A stretch of DNA of 64,000 nt. It comes from Euwallacea fornicatus (taxonomy: Eukaryota > Arthropoda > Insecta > Coleoptera > Curculionidae). Location: NCBI RefSeq assembly GCF_040115645.1, contig NC_089546.1:248001-312000 (forward strand), written 5' to 3'. Made by a program: the position numbers and the translations under genes. The notes below the pieces were generated by a model that was not told the origin of the DNA, did no database searches, and saw only the letters and a program-made list of their open reading frames with translations. Positions within the stretch are counted from its first letter, which is position 1. Each line of letters opens with the position of its first letter. This document shows positions 11,165 to 22,292 of this stretch, piece after piece.

Positions 11165-11617
11165 TATATTTGAGTAAGATTTACCATCTCTTCGTAGGTT
11201 TACAATAATTTTTCTTTCACTGATAGTCGTTTCTTCACCTTTGCGTCCAATTATTAAGAAAAGTACTAACAGACTGGAAATATTTTTAACTTTGCTTCTC
11301 CCTACACGTAAAGAATTCATAGCAAATATAAAAAAATAGTAAACAAGTTGTTTGTGAATTAGAAAAACTATTTAATTATTTATATTACCAAAGTGTGCTA
11401 ATACTTTTGTCCACGGATTTCCATGCTTAATTTATATATTTGCAATGTAACCATTTGTTAGAAAAATAATATAATGTTAAATCTAGGAATAATTAGTACC
11501 TTAAGATGTGAGGTTTGAAATAAATTAGTTTTCATTGAATTTGTTATCTGCTAATATACCAGAATCAGTCATTTTATATTGCAACTTCTGGTGTGCCAAT
11601 ACTTTTCTCCCTCACTG

Positions 11618-12150
11618 AATATTAATGATCAATTTTATTATTTAAATATAATTTATAGATAATTTTTAACATCTATAGAACACGAATGATACAAAGAAAA
11701 TGCCATCCTTTCTCGTATTTACGAAAATATAAACAAAAACAAATATATTCGTAACAATTCAAGAGTCAAAAATATTCGTACAGTTAACCAAAATTTAATA
11801 AGCTTTGTGAATAAAGAAAATTTTTGCAACATCAATACTTTGTAGGATTGCCTTTTGATTTTATAATTGCTTCAAGCCGTCGTGGCATAGAATTTACCAA
11901 GTTGGATGTTACAGAAGATAGTATTTTATTCCGTTCCTCAAGAAGAGCATGTTTTAAACTTTCCTTAGATGTAACATGATGATCGCGTACTTTTCTTTCC
12001 AGATAATCCCATAAATGTTCAATGGGATTAATGTCTGGAGATTGCGGTGGCGTTTTCAAGTATTTAGGCACATTATATAATATAAAATCCATTGTCTGGT
12101 ATTATATGCTAAATATTTGGGGTTATTGTCCTGCATAAATATTTAGTTGT
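11618..12150 (-). mobile_element. Tc1 fragment related to the 21273-26355 element
   Basis: The coding part (11832-12092) gives ILYNVPKYLKTPPQSPDINPIEHLW and ends MPRRLEAIIKSKGNPTKY, that is, the last third of a DDE transposase including the catalytic Glu. A degraded QDNNPKY, the second-Asp motif, can be read near 12125. About 11618-11800 matches the terminal repeat of the 21273-26355 family (ATATTCGTACAG at about 11770). The left outer end is displaced by the insertion at 8484-11617, and the right side is truncated at about 12150. Confidence 0.75.
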
Positions 12151-12336
12151 GGTCAAAATAATAAGAGTGGTAGTGTTGAATTTCAATATATATTATCGCC
12201 AAATATTTAATAAATAAATTACATACTTTGTAATGTATCACCAATATAGAGTAACGTATACTCATGAAAAAAAATGTATAAAAAATAAAAATTATTCAAA
12301 ACCACAAATTTTACAATATTTATTTAAAAAAATATT

Positions 12337-12860
12337 AAATTTTTCTTGGCCTTTGGGATTCTCAAAATAGATCCATTTTTCGTCAGCAGTCACAATTCGA
12401 TGAAGAAATTACTTTCTGTTATACCTGGTAAGCAACAATTGGCAAGTGGTTTTTCGATTTTTTTGATGTCTTTCATTGAGTTCATGTGGAACCCATTTTC
12501 CTATCTTCTGAATTTTTCCCATAGCTTTCAAACGAATGGAAATGGCTTCTCGTGTCACATTTAATTGGTTCGCTAATTGTTGTTGCGTTTGAGTATCGTC
12601 CTCATCTAACAAAGCTTGCAACTCGCCGTCTTCAAACATTTTCGGTGGTTTTCCACGCTCTTCGTCATTGATGTCAAAATTGCCACTTTTGAATTTTTTA
12701 AATCACTCATAGCACTGTGATTTTCCAAGGACATGTTCACCGTAAGCTTCAACAAGCATGCGATGTGAATCTACAGCCGTTTTTTCAAGTAGTAACAGAA
12801 AATCAATGCTGTCCGCAAATCGTAATTTGTAGGCACAAAATTCGACATACTCAAAGCTAT
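12337..12860 (-). pseudogene. mariner transposase, N-terminal half only
   Basis: The minus strand reads SHRMLVEAYGEHVLG, then after a break LDEDDTQTQQQLANQLNVT and WVPHELNERHQK, and ends with a first-Asp motif DEKWIYFENPK at about 12350. These are signature blocks of mariner-family transposases, distinct from the Tc1 copies around it. The second and third catalytic residues are absent, because the gene stops at about 12337. A TGTGGTCAAAATAATAAGAG stretch at about 12160 may be a terminal repeat of it, but I found no partner. Confidence 0.8.
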
Positions 12861-13094
12861 TGCAAACTGTACTCCAGTATTGAACCTGTATTGTTATGAT
12901 TTGAAAATCATTCTCAGATGTAAATAAGAGATATAGCACCCTAATAACACGATAAGGTAGTACCTATATTAACCACTAGGGATATTTGGAGGCAAATTCC
13001 GGTTTCATATTTACAAACCTGGTAAAGTACAGCAGTATTGAGAATTATCAATAGACAATTCAAACTTCGTTTTCTTGAAATTCGCCTGACCATA

Positions 13095-16000
13095 TTCACA
13101 TCATGTCCTTGGTGATAGTTCTTTTGCGGTTAGTGGCTAAATTTTTAATCTCTACCCGATCGTTAGGCAATATCTGCAAAATTTCGAATGGATCTTCACA
13201 TTTTGAGTCTAACTTAGACAGGTGTGAGTTCCCGGATGGGTGAAAAACTGTCACCTACTTTAAAAATTTTTGTCGAATCTTTCCTTTGACTCTAACCCGT
13301 AACGCAATGAGCGTTCATGAGCTGTTTTGCGATCATCATCTAGATTTCTGTTGGTAATTATTACAGGCTTGATAATTTCCGTTAAATTTTGAATCTCTGA
13401 ACTATCTATAGTTTGTTTTGTAACTAGATAAAGTGGGGAGAAGCCTGTTGTTTTTTGGATGGTCGTATTGAGAGTCAGCTGTAGCTTCGAAAGGACGCTC
13501 GACCATCCTGACTTGTTACCATTTAAGTCCGCTCTGAGCAAGTCCAGCACTGTCGAGACGTACCTTTCAATTTGGCCATTTCCGTGTGGGGTACTTTTGG
13601 CAATAAGATGTGTAATTTGTAATTCTGACAGTAGCTGTTTGACTTATTGAACGGTGAAATTAGTTCCTCTATCACATATTAACTGTTTAGTGTTTCCAAA
13701 TATAGTTAAATGAGTCTTTAGTTTCTCGCACGTCTCGGGGCCGGAAATGGTTTTTAAGGGGATTAGAAATAGGTATTTTGTGAAGGCATCGATTATAAGA
13801 AGGACATGCTTATAACCGTCTGGTGATGTAGGGAACGGACCGACACAGTTGCAGTGTACGGTGTGAAAGAGGATTGGGATTTTATTGATAGGGTGTAACA
13901 GTCCCTGTTTGGATCCAGTATGTTTCTTATTCGCAATGCATTTTAGGCATCGATGGCAGTATTTTTTAACAAATCTGGCCATCCGTGGAAACCAGATATA
14001 GTGATTTATCTTAGAAAACATTTTGTCAGGTCCTACATGAGATTGTTCATCGTGGAATACTTTTAGTAACCCTAGTCTACTTCTCTTAGGAACAAAGGCT
14101 CTATAGATTGGTGGATTTTGACCAGGATTAATTTTCCTAAACAAAATGTTGTTTTGACAAAAGTATTCGTAAGTCAGGTAACCGTCCAGTAGTTTTGATT
14201 TGATTTCGCATGTTTCGGGGTCACACTTTTGATTAATTTTGAGCCATTTATCGGTGGTGAGAACGTTTACGGGGGCTGCGCAGATAGATCCCCCTGTAGA
14301 TTGCGGAATGTTTCTACTGAAATAATCCACGTAGGGAATATATTTGCTCTTTCGATACTCAATGTCGAAATTAAAGGATTGTAGGTAAAGCCACCATCTT
14401 GCAACTTTTGGCGCTAAATTCTTTTTTTTTGTGTCAACCTCAGCGAAGTACAGTCGGTGACAAGTTTAAAGTGAATCCCTAACAGGTAGACACGAAAATG
14501 TTTTGTGATGTAATACAGAGCTAGTGTTTCGAGTTCGTACGAGTGATACTTGCATTCTTTCTTTGTGGCTCGTTTCGAGAAATACGCCACAACTCTCAAT
14601 TTGTTGTCGTTCTTTTGGAAATAAATCGCCCCATATCCTAAGGAGCTCGCGTCTGTGTGAAGCTCAGTGTCTAGTGCTGGGTTTAAAATTGCTAAAGGGG
14701 GGTACTGGCTTAAAAATACACAAACGTAACTTTTAGCGATTTTCTGGTCAACTCCTCACTCGAATGTCACATCCTTTTTCGTTAGTTTTGTGATGCAAGC
14801 CGTACGTGTGGTGAACTCTGGACCATATTTTCGAAAGTAACTGGTTAAGCCTATGAATTGTCAGGTCTGTTTTACATTTTTCGGGTTAGGCGTATCAAAT
14901 AAAGCGATCAGTTTCCTTTTATCTGGTCTTATACCTTCTAGGGAAATTTCTTGGCCAAGGTAAAGAATACGGTTCCGAAAAACTTACCTTTGTCGATATT
15001 CAAGGTAAAACCTGCTACGGTAAGCGAGGCTAGTACCCTATCGAGTTTCTCGAGCCCCTCCCGTATGGTCTTAAATGGAATGATTATGTCGTCCAAATAT
15101 ACCAATGCCTCTGTGTCCTTCAGTTTCCCTAGTGCTCTACAGCTCGTTGAAACACCGCAGGAGAGTTCGATAGGCCAAAGGGTACACGGAAGTACTCAAA
15201 ATGCCCGTCCGGCGTCACAAATGCCGTCTTTTTGATTGAACTTTCGACTACGGGTATCTGGTGGAATCCAGCCGCCATATCCAAGGTCGTGAAGTAGCTG
15301 TGTCCCCCTAGTTGGTCAATTTGGTCATCTATGCGTGGCAATGGGAAGCGATCTTTGATGGTGATTTCATTGAGCGCGCGGTAATCCACGCATAAACGAT
15401 AACTACCATCCTTCTTGTGAACTAAAATGACCGGGCTAGCGTATGGTGATGATCTTTCGCGTATGATTTTATTCTGTAATAAGTCTTTGATTATTTCCTT
15501 GACTTTCTCTCGTTCACTCGATAATATTCGATACGGATTATAGTGTATTATCTTATCACTTCTCAGCTTTATTTCCATTTCGCTGGTTGATATTAGCCCT
15601 ACGGAGTTGCCGGTAGCAATAAAATCACTATACCTCGTCAATACCCTTAACAATTCGTCATATTCGTTCTCTCGTATGCTCGTCTCAATTTGCTCGGAAC
15701 AAATCCTTGCGTGGTGAATTAGCTTAGGCTCGTTTTCACCTTCATCATCATCTAGGTAAATTTTGGTTCCGCGCGAATCAGTGTAAATTTTGATACCCCT
15801 ATATCTGAGTAAATCCCTGCCTAATATAGCGTCTGGTTTCATAACTGAATCTTCGACGACATAAAAAGTGATGTCGAACGCAGTACCATCTCTTTCAAGT
15901 AACAGGGTCGGTTTTTGGCGGGTTGGTACCAAATTGCCATCTATACCCCTTAACATGATAAAGGTGGGTTCAAAACGGCAATGTAGCCTACTGGCAACTT

Positions 16001-16460
16001 TTTCAGAGATGAGGCTGCATTCGGCACCAGTGTCGATTAAACAGCTTACAGTCAAGTCCTGTATTTCAAACTTGACACAGAAATCGCTATCTAAGTCAAC
16101 ACAGAAATAGTTCACTTTCGAAAATTTCGACAAGTAGCCTTCTTTTTTATTTTTAAGGAAACATTTATCGGGAGCATATCCAATTTTTTTGCAGATATTG
16201 CAAGGTTTTCTAATTGTTAATTTAAACACCAGTCGATCCGAAAAAGAGTTTATTATAATTGAACTTCTGGCTATATGAAGCGGTAAAAATGAACTGACTA
16301 ACGCTAATATCTTATGATTAAAAAGGCAATCGGCGATGCTGATTCTGATTATTATTTGTCGTTTAAGAGAATTAACTCTAAGCAGAATCAGCGTGGAATA
16401 ACAAAAAAATAAATCACGCCAAATAGCTATTAGATATGAGCTTAATAAATAAAGGCTCAA
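13095..16460 (-). pseudogene. Gypsy pol: protease, RT, RNase H, integrase
   Basis: The first 443 codons (15129-16460) hold a retropepsin (CLIDTGAECSLI, then DAILGRDLL) and the RT fingers and palm (YRLCVDYRALNEIT, FTTLDMAAGFHQIPV, PFGLSNSPAVFQRA). YLDDIII follows after a break at about 15100. RNase H traces (VAYFSKRATKKECKYHSYELETLAL) are at 14414-14599. The integrase zinc finger (HDEQSHVG...CHRCLKC) and core Asp motifs (ICDRGTNF) are in 13644-14330. The end of the core and the C-terminus are at 13260-13550 and continue in broken frames to about 13095. Confidence 0.88.
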
Positions 16461-16468
16461 ATATTTTT

Positions 16469-17235
16469 CTAATCTAATTCCATATTATCACTAATTTCCG
16501 CCGATTTTGAACCACTCGTAGCGGCGGTATCGCTCAATTTAGGCGAATTCCAACAATTTCGGCTCATATGCCCAGGCTTATTAGAGGTATAACAAATAAT
16601 TTTTTCGTTGTCCTGCTTAGACAGGTGTGGACAGGAACGTTTTAAGGATTTTTCCTGAGGTTGATGACCTCGTTTATCAATTTGATAATTGCTAAGTACA
16701 CTAAGTAATGTTGCAATAGAATCAATATTGCTATTAAAGGCCGTCGTTCTAACATGGGTGTCGGTTATATCACCAATAAACCAGCGCAATTACTTGACCA
16801 ACACTTAACTCAAAATTCAACCCTTTTAATAACGATATCTTTTTTCTTGCGTACTCACAGTAACCCATTGCTTGTTCGCTGGTGTATAAACTTGCCCTAC
16901 GCAGCCGCTCGCTCAGGTTTTTTCGCTTAGGGTAAAGCTGGCAAATTTCTGCTCGGAAACTGGCCCAATCCTTCCTTGTTGGGTGCCAATTGTCGTACCA
17001 TTCCTTAGCGTTGCCCACCAAATTGTTTGCAGCTCGGCAGAGTTGTTCAAAATCGGTCCAATTAAAGGTGGTCGACACCGTCACACCACCCATTCGCTCT
17101 CGCATCGCTCTTCGAAGGGTCGAAGGTGGAAACGTCCATTCTAGCAGTAGATGCTTGCAGCACAGGTGTGGCTTGTTGAGGTCGTTGTTGTATCTCACGA
17201 AGAACAGTCGTCAAGACACTGGTCAGTTCTTCCAT
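16469..17235 (-). pseudogene. Gypsy gag with zinc knuckle
   Basis: The start is the ATG at 17235 (MEELTSVLTTVLRE). A gag helical core follows (WTDFEQLCRAANNLVGNAKEWY, FRAEICQLYPKRKNLSERL, GYCEYARKKISLLKGLNF) in frames that shift near 17110 and 16780. The C-terminal part (16469-16789) has a degenerate CCHC knuckle, CYTSNKPGHMSRNC, in which the second Cys of the CX2C pair is Ser. The protein would package the element RNA but cannot be made in one piece here. Confidence 0.75.
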
Positions 17236-17333
17236 TTTCGTCACACTTTTCCGCGCATAAAAAAAAGGAGAAGAAGAAAAAGCCCACTTTTTACACAATT
17301 AATTGTTTACACGTTGTGGTACTTTGAGCCGGT

Positions 17334-17600
17334 CTATCCCACTTATGATGTCAGAAAATTGTTGGAATGGTAATGGAGGAGGGTGGAATAAAGCACAAGT
17401 CTTAGCAGTACTTCTTTACTTCCCTAAGATCGGGGATCGAATGCCCCCCCACACAATGTATCCGAGTCACCCTGGGTGCACCTGTTCTTTTTCACGAGAA
17501 CCGGCACCCAGGCCTCCACATTCTTCTCACGCTCGTATCCCTGAATCACTCCCTTCACACTTACATATGTTTTTGCCGAGATTATAAACAGACCCTCTTC
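17334..17600 (-). other. Primer-binding site and probable 5' LTR start
   Basis: On the minus strand 17353-17334 reads TGACATCATAAGTGGGATAG. This is close to the better-preserved TGGTGTCAGAAGTGGGATAC at 51109-51090, which lies in the same position relative to gag, so it is probably the tRNA primer site (a Leu-type site is my guess). The LTR should begin just to the right, possibly at TGTTGG (17360). Its outer edge is not defined, and no partner LTR was found. Confidence 0.5.
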
Positions 17601-17776
17601 ATCTTTTATTACCGATAATCTATTTCAACTAGTACGAGCTTAGTCCATTTCCAAAATGTGATAAGACACTAACAGGTGTTCGTAACATTGTCCTTATACC
17701 TAAGGCCAGGTTATAGCAGTATCTTTATGAGACAACATGTTTTTTCACACTCACATTAGACGAATCAATAAACACC
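17600..17776. repeat. Interspersed repeat, copy 1 (left part)
   Basis: This stretch (TTACCGATAATCTATTTCAA ... TCAATAAACACC) recurs at 19816-20017. The two copies share most positions, including GAGACAACATGTTTTT. Copy 1 is split by the solo LTR at 17777-18896 and continues with CTCGTATCAC at 18902-18935. Its family is unknown, and no coding content is seen. Confidence 0.7.
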
Positions 17777-18896
17777 TGTTATGGCCCTACAAGTTGTAGA
17801 AATTCTTGACCGCTTTGATGATATTTGACTGGATTAATACAAGGGGACCACTCTGAATTTTGCAGTCTCAGAGAAACTGTTTGTGATAGTAACCTTCACT
17901 ATTGCACTTAACTTTATTAATTACAATATAATGACAGGTATAAATAATTTGTGAGCTAGCATTTGAGCTGCGATGCGTGATCTTCGTGTTCACGTCTCAA
18001 ACCGAACTGCTCTCTTTTCAAAGTCCGTTCGAGTCGTTCCTTAATGAAAACTAACAAAAGGTTCAAAATATTCCCAGAGTAATAAATTAGAACCTCAGGG
18101 TATCGCCTAGACTAAACCTAAACAAAATTGATTGTACTACGACTGGCTAACTAAATTGTTAAGGTTTTCCTTCGATAAATGAAACACGACAAAGATACTT
18201 TGTTTTACGTGAAATGGACTGTACTTAATTTGCACTTATATCTAAATAATGAAAGAGTCTTGGTCTAAGTAGGAAGAGGGAGAATGCTTAATTGGGCGGG
18301 TTACACAATATGATTCTGATCACATCCCGACACCAACGCAGCTTTCACACGAAAAAGAGAAAAAGAAGAGAGTGAAAATTACTTCGATTATCCCTTAAAT
18401 ACTAACCCCGAGGAATTCCAACCAGGGGCGCACCACCACCAAGAACCATTATGGGCTATGGCTGCACCGGGTCCCATAACTCGTGGCCATCTGGGGAATA
18501 TCTATACCAATCGCTTTTCTGGGAATATCGCAGGCCCAACAAATTGATTTTCACAGCAATAGTCCCGATCGAGAAGGTTCCTTTGACTAGTAGCACATTC
18601 CCCAGCCAAAGCGTACCCTTAGCTTTAGCCTGATGGGCCATGTGGCCTGGCACCCAGATGATATTCTCCGAATAAGTACCGCCGTACATGGGCGTAATTT
18701 ACGGGATAAAATACAAATACATGATAAACCCAACATTAACAACAATAAAAATAAAAAGAAACAAAAGCCAATAACTTAAAGTCCCTAACAAAATACATTC
18801 AAGAGTTCTTAAATTATCCCTAACTAAATTATGTCTTGAATAGATCGATTATCACTCTGTTTATTAATTTCAGGGATATATGAATAATTCTTAACA
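17777..18896. mobile_element. Solo LTR, 1.12 kb, with 5-bp target duplication
   Basis: The segment begins TGTTATGGCC and ends ...TTCTTAACA, a TG...CA pair. It is flanked by ACACC on both sides (17772-17776 and 18897-18901). The uninterrupted copy of the host repeat at 19816-20017 has a single ACACC at that point (AAACACCTTCGTATCAC), which shows the empty site. It holds no open frame that I can assign. TG/CA termini with a 5-bp duplication fit a gypsy or BEL/Pao LTR left after LTR-LTR recombination. Confidence 0.8.
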
Positions 18897-18936
18897 ACAC
18901 CCTCGTATCACTTTCTTCATAAAAGCTCACATGTAT

Positions 18937-19813
18937 CTAAGCCTCAAACATTTTGGAATACCGTCATTTTTTCTGACGAATCGAAATTTAATGTGCATGG
19001 ATCGGATGGAAGAGCAAAAATTTGGAGAAAATAGAACGAAGCATTCAAGTCAATAAATTTAGTGGGAAGCGTTAAACATGGCGGAGGTGGAATTATGGTA
19101 TGGGGGTGCATGAGTGCTGCTGGAGTTGGAAATTTGCATATCATTAATGGTATAATGGATCAATACATTTATCTTGATATTCTGAAACGTAATTTAAATG
19201 AAAGTGTTAGAAAATTAGAATCGACTGGGTCTTTTTTACTTCAACAAGATAACGATCCAAAACACTGTGCTCTGAAAGTTCGAGAATGGCTTCTATATAA
19301 TGCACCCCGGCAACTCAAAACCCTTCCACAATCTCCAGACTTGAACCTAATTGAACATCTGTGGGATGAGCTCAGTCGCAACATAAGAAAACGAGGAGTA
19401 AAAAATAAAGAAGAATTGAATACAGCTCTGTTGGATGAATGTAAAAAAATTTCGTCAGAAATAACGAAAAAATTAGTAAACACCATGAACTCACGTCTCT
19501 TAGAAATCATTAAAAATAAAGGAGATCCCACTAATTATTAAAGCAATAATTTTTGTTAGAAAATGTTAAATTAAATAATACTTTTAATGTATTCAAAAAC
19601 TTTTTTGACGGTGCCACTTGTGTTTACGTATTAATATGTCTATTTTTCCAGTTTAATCTTTATAATAAAATTATGTATAAATGTTAAAAATGTAGCGTAT
19701 TCTTTGTAGTTTCCAAAATATATTATGCTTTTTGAAAAAAAAATTATTTCACTGATTTGCACCACAATTAAAGACTTTCAGCCGGAGTGTTCACACACTT
19801 TTTTGGGGCAGTG
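18937..19813 (+). mobile_element. Tc1-type element, 3' half
   Basis: This plus-strand element is truncated on the left at about 18937. The right terminus GGGGCAGTG ends at 19813, followed by TA. A related motif (ATTCAAAAACTTTTTTGACGG) at about 19588 and CACACTTTTTTGGGGCAG at about 19792 look like the inner and outer direct repeats of the terminal IR. The coding remnant is at 18946-19541. Confidence 0.8.
18946..19541 (+). pseudogene. Tc1 transposase, catalytic half
   Basis: Reading starts inside the gene at FWNTVIFSDESKFNVHGS (first catalytic Asp). It meets a TAG after RAKIWRK (about 19034), then continues in frame through SVKHGGGGIMVWGC, LQQDNDPKHC (second Asp) and NLIEHLW (Glu), ending ...IIKNKGDPTNY at the TAA at 19541. 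The N-terminal DNA-binding half is missing. Apart from the stop the catalytic half is well preserved. Confidence 0.87.
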
Positions 19814-19815
19814 TA

Positions 19816-20017
19816 TATTATTACTGATAATCTATTCCAACTATTACAAGTTTAGTCCATCTCCAAGATGTAATAGACACTAGCAAGTGTTTGTAACATT
19901 CTTCCTATGCCTATGCTAGTTTATAACACTATCTTTATGAGACAACATGTTTTTCACATTCACATTAGGTGAATTGATAAACACCTTCGTATCACTTGTT
20001 TCATAAAAACTCACATA
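19816..20017. repeat. Interspersed repeat, copy 2 (uninterrupted)
   Basis: This matches 17600-17776 plus 18902-18935 and lacks the solo LTR, so it provides the empty site for that insertion. It ends at the TA beside the CAGTGGCTC terminus at 20020. Whether the two copies are a local tandem duplication or independent insertions cannot be decided here. Confidence 0.7.
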
Positions 20018-20019
20018 TA

Positions 20020-20613
20020 CAGTGGCTCAAAGTGAAAATGATACATCGCATAAATTAATAGGATTTTATGGAAAAAGGTGCTTTCGCAAGTTAACAAATA
20101 ACTCTAAATATTTTCATATTTTATTATGACGTCTATTTATTCTGTTAGGGCTAGGGGGGTTCGTTCCATATTCGGCGCGAATAACCACCCTTGTGAATTG
20201 TTCTACGCTACCCTTTCGTGATTTGACAGTAAGACTCGTGAAGTACTCGGTAACTTGTTTATTGATTTTGTTCGACCCGAAATAGTTAATACCGTGGAAT
20301 GATACAATACTCCTTTTACACGGAAGAGATCGCGGCAAGGCGTGTGATGAGAACTGGTGTTGAGTAGTGAATCAATGTCGCTTCCCGAAATTTCTTGACG
20401 TCAACTCAAGTGCTGACGCTGATACATTTTTTCCTATGTCTAAGTGGTACAATTATATTGATGAATCGTGAACGTAATGAACAATAATTATTTATTTTAT
20501 AAATAATTTATTATTTAATTAGTTATGATCTGAACACGTTGAGTCAATTCGGCTATAACATCAGCTTAAGACAATTTATGGTTCTCCAAACGTGATATTC
20601 AACTATAGATTCG
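20020..20613 (+). other. Orphan transposon terminus and unassigned coding trace
   Basis: TA followed by CAGTGGCTCAAAGTGAAAAT at 20020 has the form of a Tc1/mariner terminus, but no inverted partner was found nearby. From the ATG at 20126 the plus strand reads MTSIYSVRARGVRSIFGANN and stays coding-like to about 20335 with two in-frame stops. I do not recognise the protein. The rest (20340-20613) is AT-rich with no assignable content. Confidence 0.35.
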
Positions 20614-21270
20614 CAGTGAGTGACATTAATCTTTGAACACTTACGTTTGTAGCAGGAATACACCGAGAAAGAAGAGAAAAAGAAGATTTATTATAGATAT
20701 ATTATTTTTTAATTAAAACTAGGAATCTCATCAACATAAATATAACACAAAAACCAGGAATAAATAACTTAAAAACAGTCTTGTTTAGCAAAAACTCAAA
20801 ACATACAAACATAATATGTTACATTAATCTTTGAACACTTCCGAAATTATGGCAAATATCCTTTTGGTTACTTAATAATTCTTAATTTAATATGTGGTGT
20901 GACCACCTTTGGCGTCTATAACTGCTCTTAATCTTCGTGGCATAGATGAAACCAATTGTTCTAAGTAACTAAGCGATATTTTTTCCCATTCCTTTTTTAG
21001 ATGCTCTTGCAGTTCTTTCAAATTTGAAACCGGCCTCTCACGAACTTTTTTGTCCAAATAATCCCACAAGTGCTCAATGGGATTAAGGTCTGGGGACTGG
21101 GGCGTTGTCTCGATAACTTTTGGACTTTTGTATAAGAGCCATTCTAGCGTACGATAGGCTTTATGCTTAGGATCATTATCCTGGTAGAATCGAAATCCGT
21201 CCAGGATCCCCAATTTTTCTGCACTGGGTCGTAGATTCTTTTTTAAAATTTCAATGTACATTGCAGCATC
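20614..21270 (-). mobile_element. Tc1-type element, 3' part, same family as 1-2774
   Basis: The left terminus CAGTGAGTGACATTAATC (20614) and an inner copy ACATTAATCTTTGAACACTT (about 20822) give the IR/DR pattern also seen at 2752-2774. The transposase C-terminal half runs from 20887 to 21270. The expected TA before 20614 is not present, so the flank has changed. The element at 21273-26355 inserts at TA (21271-21272), and the rest of this gene is not found on its far side. Confidence 0.8.
20887..21270 (-). pseudogene. Tc1 transposase, C-terminal part
   Basis: Reading in from 21270 the frame gives MYIEILKKNLRPSAEKLG, FYQDNDPKHK (second catalytic Asp), TPQSPDLNPIEHLW (Glu; 34 residues after the Asp) and SMPRRLRAVIDAKGGHTTY, with the stop at 20887. 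It is nearly identical to the overlapping part of the copy at 1-335. The N-terminal half is missing because the sequence is replaced at 21271. A longer open frame extending to 21357 is chimeric with the next element. Confidence 0.88.
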
Positions 21271-21614
21271 TACAGTCGGTGCAGAAAGTATTCGTACAGA
21301 GCGCACAATTGTAAAAACAATCGATTTTATGCTATAAAGGACATCTTTACTAGACAAAAAGAAACATATAGAGGTTCATTTGTATTATTCACAAATATTT
21401 TTAAAAGAAAAAGCACGTTTAATAATTTTATTATTTAAATAAATATAGGAAACTACAAAATAATCACGAATTCAGACGCAATAAATATTCGTGCAGATGT
21501 CAAAAACAAAATTTTAAGTAACAAATACGACTCTAATAACAGTTTTAGTATTTTGTAGGATAGCCTCTTGACTTTATAATTGCCTCTAACCTTCTGGGCA
21601 TAGAATTAACTAAA

Positions 21615-22059
21615 GGGCGTGTAAGGATTTGTACGTAAAATGTGCCCCAAGAGATATCATATTGAATTTTTTACCAAAGGTTCTTATGTTTACGAAAACC
21701 TACCTGCCAAAATTTCAATCCCCTAGGCCTCACCGTTTGGGGTTGAGAAGGGGTTAAAAGCAAAAACTTCGAATTGCGATATCTCTGAAACCGCTTATCG
21801 TACAACGTGGATTCAAATATATGTTTCTAACATACCCTCTGTCCACGTTACCATTTTTTTTCAGATTTTTCAAGTAAGGGCAAAGGACTGAAAATTAAAA
21901 AAATAAAAGTTTTTTATTACTTTTGTCTACTTATTGGTCTGGTACACCAATCATAATTTTACACCGCGTAGAGGACATTTCGAAGCACCTACTCAATTTT
22001 TTTCAGATTTCTAAAAAGGGTACTTGGCACCTAAAACCGAGAAAACCCGCCAACGAACC
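21615..22059. repeat. Left terminal inverted repeat of the 3.6-kb element
   Basis: This is about 445 bp and matches 24761-25206 in inverted orientation with very few differences. Identical short open frames of 64-67 codons occur in both arms (from 21923 on plus and 24898 on minus) simply because the arms are copies. They differ only where they run past the repeat edge, and I do not call them genes. Confidence 0.9.
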
Positions 22060-22292
22060 CTTGCATTTGAGTTTGATAATTTTCATAACATCATCAATTT
22101 TATTAAAGGAGTTATAAGTTCCCCCTACAATAGATATAATAATTATATAAGCATATGAATGAAAAAATGACCGACACACCAGATTGAAATCAACCTATTT
22201 TCAGTTCTGAGGGAAGTCAGCTACATTCGGTTTCTGAAAGTAGAGTATGAATGAAATTAAGTCGGATCCTAAGAAATTGTCGAGGACTTTAT

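Larger units (their letters stand above)
8611..11320 (-). pseudogene. Tc1 transposase interrupted by another Tc1
   Basis: The N-terminus (about 11320-11167) reads up to GKSYSNI in the first helix-turn-helix, where the 9555-11164 element inserts at TA. It resumes at 9552 and continues through SGRPKK, FPDESKFN (first Asp; FPD is a change from FSD), VWGCMAS, QQDNDPKH (8863-9060), then NPIEHVW and LVQSMPRRL, ending at the stop at 8611. Several frame breaks (near 9125 and 8865) accompany the insertion. It was an active DDE transposase family member and is now dead. Confidence 0.85.
8484..11617 (-). mobile_element. Tc1-type element with nested Tc1; left end lost
   Basis: The right terminus is ...TCCCTCACTG at 11617. 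An inner copy of the terminal motif (GTGGACAAAAGTATTGGCACAC) lies at about 8572 on the left and, inverted, at about 11390 on the right, so the ends were of IR/DR type. The outer ~165 bp of the left repeat is absent: homology starts at about 8484, directly beside a retroelement LTR. A complete second Tc1 (9555-11164) splits its transposase gene. The right end lies in the terminal repeat of yet another Tc1 copy (11618-12150). Confidence 0.8.
13095..17360 (-). mobile_element. Decayed Ty3/gypsy element (gag-pol)
   Basis: On the minus strand the order is LTR (from about 17360), primer-binding site (17353-17334), gag (17235-16469) and pol with protease, RT, RNase H and integrase (16460-13095). I see no env frame. 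The 3' LTR was not found. Several frame breaks occur in gag and pol. The protein motifs differ from the errantivirus-like copies in this window (for example SCLIDTGAECSLIS in the protease and an RT palm with YLDD), so this is a separate gypsy lineage. Confidence 0.75.

Noticed and set aside
18456..18689. 77-codon minus-strand frame (and its plus complement) inside the solo LTR
   Set aside because: Opposing short frames in an LTR with no domain or supporting signals; most likely chance.
21923..22117. 64-codon frame MSTYWSGTPIIIL..., with a near-identical 67-codon frame on the other strand at 24695-24898
   Set aside because: Both lie in the two arms of one inverted repeat, so their similarity is automatic. 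They diverge where they leave the repeat and show no protein family.
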